Of a stretch of 29,219 nucleotides of DNA, positions 27,191 to 29,219 are shown one piece after another. The position numbers and the translations under genes are program-made. This stretch comes from a virus, in IMG/VR virus record IMGVR_UViG_3300027907_000038, positions 1-29,219 of that record; one strand, 5' to 3'. Numbering within the stretch: the stretch's first letter is position 1; every line of letters begins with the position of its first letter. The notes beneath the pieces were generated by a model. The model was not told the DNA's origin and searched no databases. It saw nothing but the letters and a program-made list of their open reading frames with translations.

Positions 27191-28590
27191 TTAAATGCCC
27201 GGTGTTCGAGGTTTTCTTCGGGGGAGCTCGAGGCGGCGGCAAGACGGATGGCATGCTCGGCGACTTCATCCAGCATGCAGGGCAGCACGGCGCGGGTGCG
27301 ATCGGTCTCATGGTTCGCCGAGAGCGCACGCAACTCCTGGAAACCATTGAGCGGTCGCGGGCGATCTACACCCTGCTCGGCTGCAAGTTCCTCGAGCAAG
27401 ACAAGATGTGGCGCTTCCCGAACGGCGCCAGGCTGCGCTTCGCCTACCTCGAGCGGGACGCCGACGCGGATGCCTACCAGGGTCATTCTTACAGCCGTGT
27501 ATACGTGGAGGAGATCGGCACGTTCCCGAATGCGGCTCCGGTCCTCAAACTCATGGCTACGCTCCGCAGCGGCACTGGCGTGCCTTGTGGGTTCCGGGCG
27601 ACGGGAAACCCTGGCGGACCTGGACACCAATGGGTCAAGGCGCGTTATATCGATCCGGACCCAACAGGATACCGGGTTCAGGTGTTCAGCTATACGGACC
27701 CTTGGTCCGGGGAGACCGTGACGCGGGACCGGGTTTACATCCCGTCCCGACTATCAGACAACCACTACCTCGGCGCCGACTATGTTGCCAACCTGCAGAT
27801 GGTCGGCAACGAAACGTTGGTCCGGGCATGGCTCGAGGGCGATTGGTCGGTCATCGAGGGCGCCTTCTTCGACTGCTGGAGCAATGAGAAGCATGTCATT
27901 GCGCCGTTTGCTATTCCACTTGACTGGGCACGCTTTCGCAGTGCTGACTGGGGCAGCGCCAGCCCATTCAGCATCGGATGGTGGGCGATCGTGGGCGACG
28001 AACATCAGGCAGCCGATGGCAGGACAATCCCTCGAGGCGCGCTGCTGCGCTATCGCGAATGGTACGGCGCCAAGGCGGCCAACGTCGGCCTCAAGCTGAC
28101 GGCCGAGCAAGTGGGCGATGGCATCGTGGCGCGCGAGAAGGGCGACCCACGGCTCTCCTACGGCGTCCTGGACCCGTCTGCCTTCAAGGAAGATGGCGGC
28201 CCGTCGATTGCCGAGCGCATCAACAGCGTGCTGATCAAGGCCAAGATGCAACCGTTCCACGGAGCGGACAATTCGCGCATTGCGCTGCGCGGGGCAATGG
28301 GCGGCTGGGACCAGATGCGTGCCCGCCTGGTGGGCATGGAAGACCGGCCAATGGTCTATTTCTTCTCGACGTGCCGCGATGCGATCCGGACCATTCCCGC
28401 GTTGCAGCACGACCAGGCGCGGCCCGAGGACGTGGACACCGAGGGCGAGGACCACGCAGGGGATGAGGTACGCTACGCTTGCATGTCGCGGCCGTGGGTG
28501 CGGCCCGCGGTGAAACCGGAGGCCAAGCGTCCGGCCGACTATCGCCAGCACCGCGACCCGGCGCAGGCGGGAGATTGGATTTCCTACTAG
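27118..28590 (+). CDS. Terminase large subunit
   Basis: The 490-residue packaging motor has Walker A FGGARGGGKT at residues 34-43, Walker B VYVEEIG at 128-134, and coupling motif ATGNPGGPGH at 161-170. The RNase H-like nuclease has D277 (SADWGSAS), D352 (GVLDPSAF) and D449 (DHAGDEVRYACM). The ATPase pumps DNA into the capsid and the nuclease cuts concatemers. ATG 27118 was chosen because the adenine-binding segment RPQAGPQ precedes Walker A and would be lost with a later start; no strong ribosome site is seen inside the upstream gene. Confidence 0.93.
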   Translation: MGAAAKRLEPTVVWRPQAGPQTQLIKCPVFEVFFGGARGGGKTDGMLGDFIQHAGQHGAGAIGLMVRRERTQLLETIERSRAIYTLLGCKFLEQDKMWRFPNGARLRFAYLERDADADAYQGHSYSRVYVEEIGTFPNAAPVLKLMATLRSGTGVPCGFRATGNPGGPGHQWVKARYIDPDPTGYRVQVFSYTDPWSGETVTRDRVYIPSRLSDNHYLGADYVANLQMVGNETLVRAWLEGDWSVIEGAFFDCWSNEKHVIAPFAIPLDWARFRSADWGSASPFSIGWWAIVGDEHQAADGRTIPRGALLRYREWYGAKAANVGLKLTAEQVGDGIVAREKGDPRLSYGVLDPSAFKEDGGPSIAERINSVLIKAKMQPFHGADNSRIALRGAMGGWDQMRARLVGMEDRPMVYFFSTCRDAIRTIPALQHDQARPEDVDTEGEDHAGDEVRYACMSRPWVRPAVKPEAKRPADYRQHRDPAQAGDWISY

Positions 28591-28620
28591 GACACGAGGG
28601 ATAACCCAAGGAGAACAGCG

Positions 28621-28848
28621 ATGTCAGCAGAGAGCGAGCGGAAGGCCGAGGCGAAGCAGCGCGACGCAACGGCGAAGGTTGAGAACCGTGATCCGGCAAT
28701 GGTGGCCAAGTATCGGCTGCTGCGGGCGAGCCAGGAGGAGGAGGCGGCGCTGGAGGCGCTGAAGAGCGAGTTCTCGATCGACGACGCCGAAGCGCACCGG
28801 ATTGCCAACGAGGCGGCGCGCGAGCCGAGCCAGCGGCTGCCGGGTTAA
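28621..28848 (+). CDS. Small charged helical protein after terminase
   Basis: ATG 28621 has CAAGGAGAACAGCG upstream and gives 75 residues, almost all helical and charged (SERKAEAKQRDATAKVE, LRASQEEEAALEALKSEF). Its place between terminase and the portal region suits a small packaging or head-assembly factor. No family is recognised. Confidence 0.65.
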   Translation: MSAESERKAEAKQRDATAKVENRDPAMVAKYRLLRASQEEEAALEALKSEFSIDDAEAHRIANEAAREPSQRLPG

Positions 28849-28862
28849 TTAGAACTAACCGC

Positions 28863-28890
28863 TGGACACGGTCGCGATCGGCGTTAAACT
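28863..28890 (+). promoter_or_regulatory. Weak promoter candidate before the next gene
   Basis: TGGACA (28863-28868) and TAAACT (28885-28890) are 16 bases apart. They would place transcription initiation at or near the GTG at 28898, again predicting a leaderless mRNA. Both elements depart from consensus. Confidence 0.3.
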
Positions 28891-28897
28891 GTTAGAC

Positions 28898-29134
28898 GTG
28901 AGCGAGAACATCTGGCTGATCATGGCACGGCTCCGGCGGGCGCAGCCGCGCAACCCGGACACCATGGCGGTGTGTGAGGCGCTCGAGGAGGCCCTGATCG
29001 CGACCGCGCCGCCGCCGGCTGAGCCGACGACTATTGTGTCACCTCTGCCGAGCGGCAAGTTCGACCGCAACGCTTATCACCGGGACTACATGCGCGAGTA
29101 CATGCGCAAGCGCCGCCGGGAGGCCAAGGCATGA
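28898..29134 (+). CDS. Small protein with basic C-terminus
   Basis: GTG 28898 gives 78 residues; no Shine-Dalgarno sequence is visible, and ATG 28922 is an alternative start. The N-terminus is helical (IWLIMARLRRAQPRN, MAVCEALEEALI), followed by a Pro-rich linker and a basic YHRDYMREYMRKRRREAK tail, which resembles the ends of other phage proteins and may bind nucleic acid. The stop overlaps the next ATG (ATGA). Confidence 0.6.
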   Translation: MSENIWLIMARLRRAQPRNPDTMAVCEALEEALIATAPPPAEPTTIVSPLPSGKFDRNAYHRDYMREYMRKRRREAKA

Positions 29135-29219
29135 GCGATCATTGCGACAGTCGTGTGCACGCTCTCACCATGGGGATGAACGACCTGTTCTCTGGTGAGA
29201 CGGTCGGGGACATCGGCGA
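29131..29219 (+). CDS. Start of a gene cut by the window edge
   Basis: ATG 29131 overlaps the preceding stop (ATGA), and the frame stays open to the end of the window. The 29 visible residues begin MSDHCDSRVHALTMGMNDLF. They are too few to identify. The portal gene is expected near here but this fragment does not show its motifs. Confidence 0.5.
   Translation, partial: MSDHCDSRVHALTMGMNDLFSGETVGDIG

Noticed and set aside
1-29219. Integrase, attachment site, CRISPR array, toxin-antitoxin pair or transposon
   Set aside because: No tyrosine or serine recombinase motifs, spaced direct repeats or transposase signatures were seen. Lysogeny is suggested only by the repressor-operator region and cannot be proven from this window.

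Overview
The window is the greater part of a tailed-phage (podovirus-type) genome or prophage. The structural set is an N4gp56-family major capsid protein, a P22 gp10-like tail/stabilisation protein, a pectate-lyase-fold tailspike and three consecutive P22-type DNA ejection proteins. No sheath, tape measure or long-tail genes are visible. The DNA is GC-rich. Three signals point to an alphaproteobacterial host, probably in the Rhizobiales/Nitrobacteraceae (Bradyrhizobium-like): a PEP-CTERM sorting tail of the VPGPIAGAGLPGL type, an FNR/FixK-like box, and the general character of the small proteins. The host assignment is inference.

Layout, left to right. (1) 1-13.5 kb, plus strand: virion genes. 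These run from the end of an unknown upstream gene, a terminator, major capsid, two small head proteins, a second terminator, adaptor-like protein, gp10-like protein, tailspike and three ejection proteins (the third carries a SleB cell-wall hydrolase domain) to a fibre-associated protein and a long tail fibre. (2) 13.5-15.6 kb, plus: second fibre-like protein, a double-psi-barrel/amidase_3 endolysin and a single-TM putative holin or spanin. (3) 15.6-21.1 kb, minus: a tightly coupled leftward operon. In transcription order it encodes a secreted Cys-rich microprotein, small unknowns, an ERF annealing protein, a YqaJ-type exonuclease, a 33-residue HTH-like peptide, a conserved phage protein, an HNH nuclease, more micro-genes and a PEP-CTERM secreted protein. 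(4) 21.14-21.24 kb: divergent promoters with overlapping palindromic operators, the immunity/early switch. (5) 21.2-24.3 kb, plus: small repressor (probably leaderless), DnaA-domain-IV protein behind an FNR/FixK-like box, AP2-HNH nuclease, DUF3102-type protein with a broken frame, and a replisome-organiser-like protein with a candidate internal origin. (6) 24.3-26.2 kb: terminator, small genes and a roughly 200-base gene-free stretch that folds into four perfect-stem hairpins (candidate structured RNA). (7) 26.2-29.2 kb, plus: second AP2-HNH nuclease, small and large terminase subunits, small genes and the start of a gene cut by the window edge.

The portal gene is not present and would be expected between the terminase (right edge) and the capsid gene (left edge). 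The window may therefore be a circular or terminally redundant genome opened between those points, with only a small segment missing. No integrase, tRNA, CRISPR array, IS element or reverse transcriptase was found.
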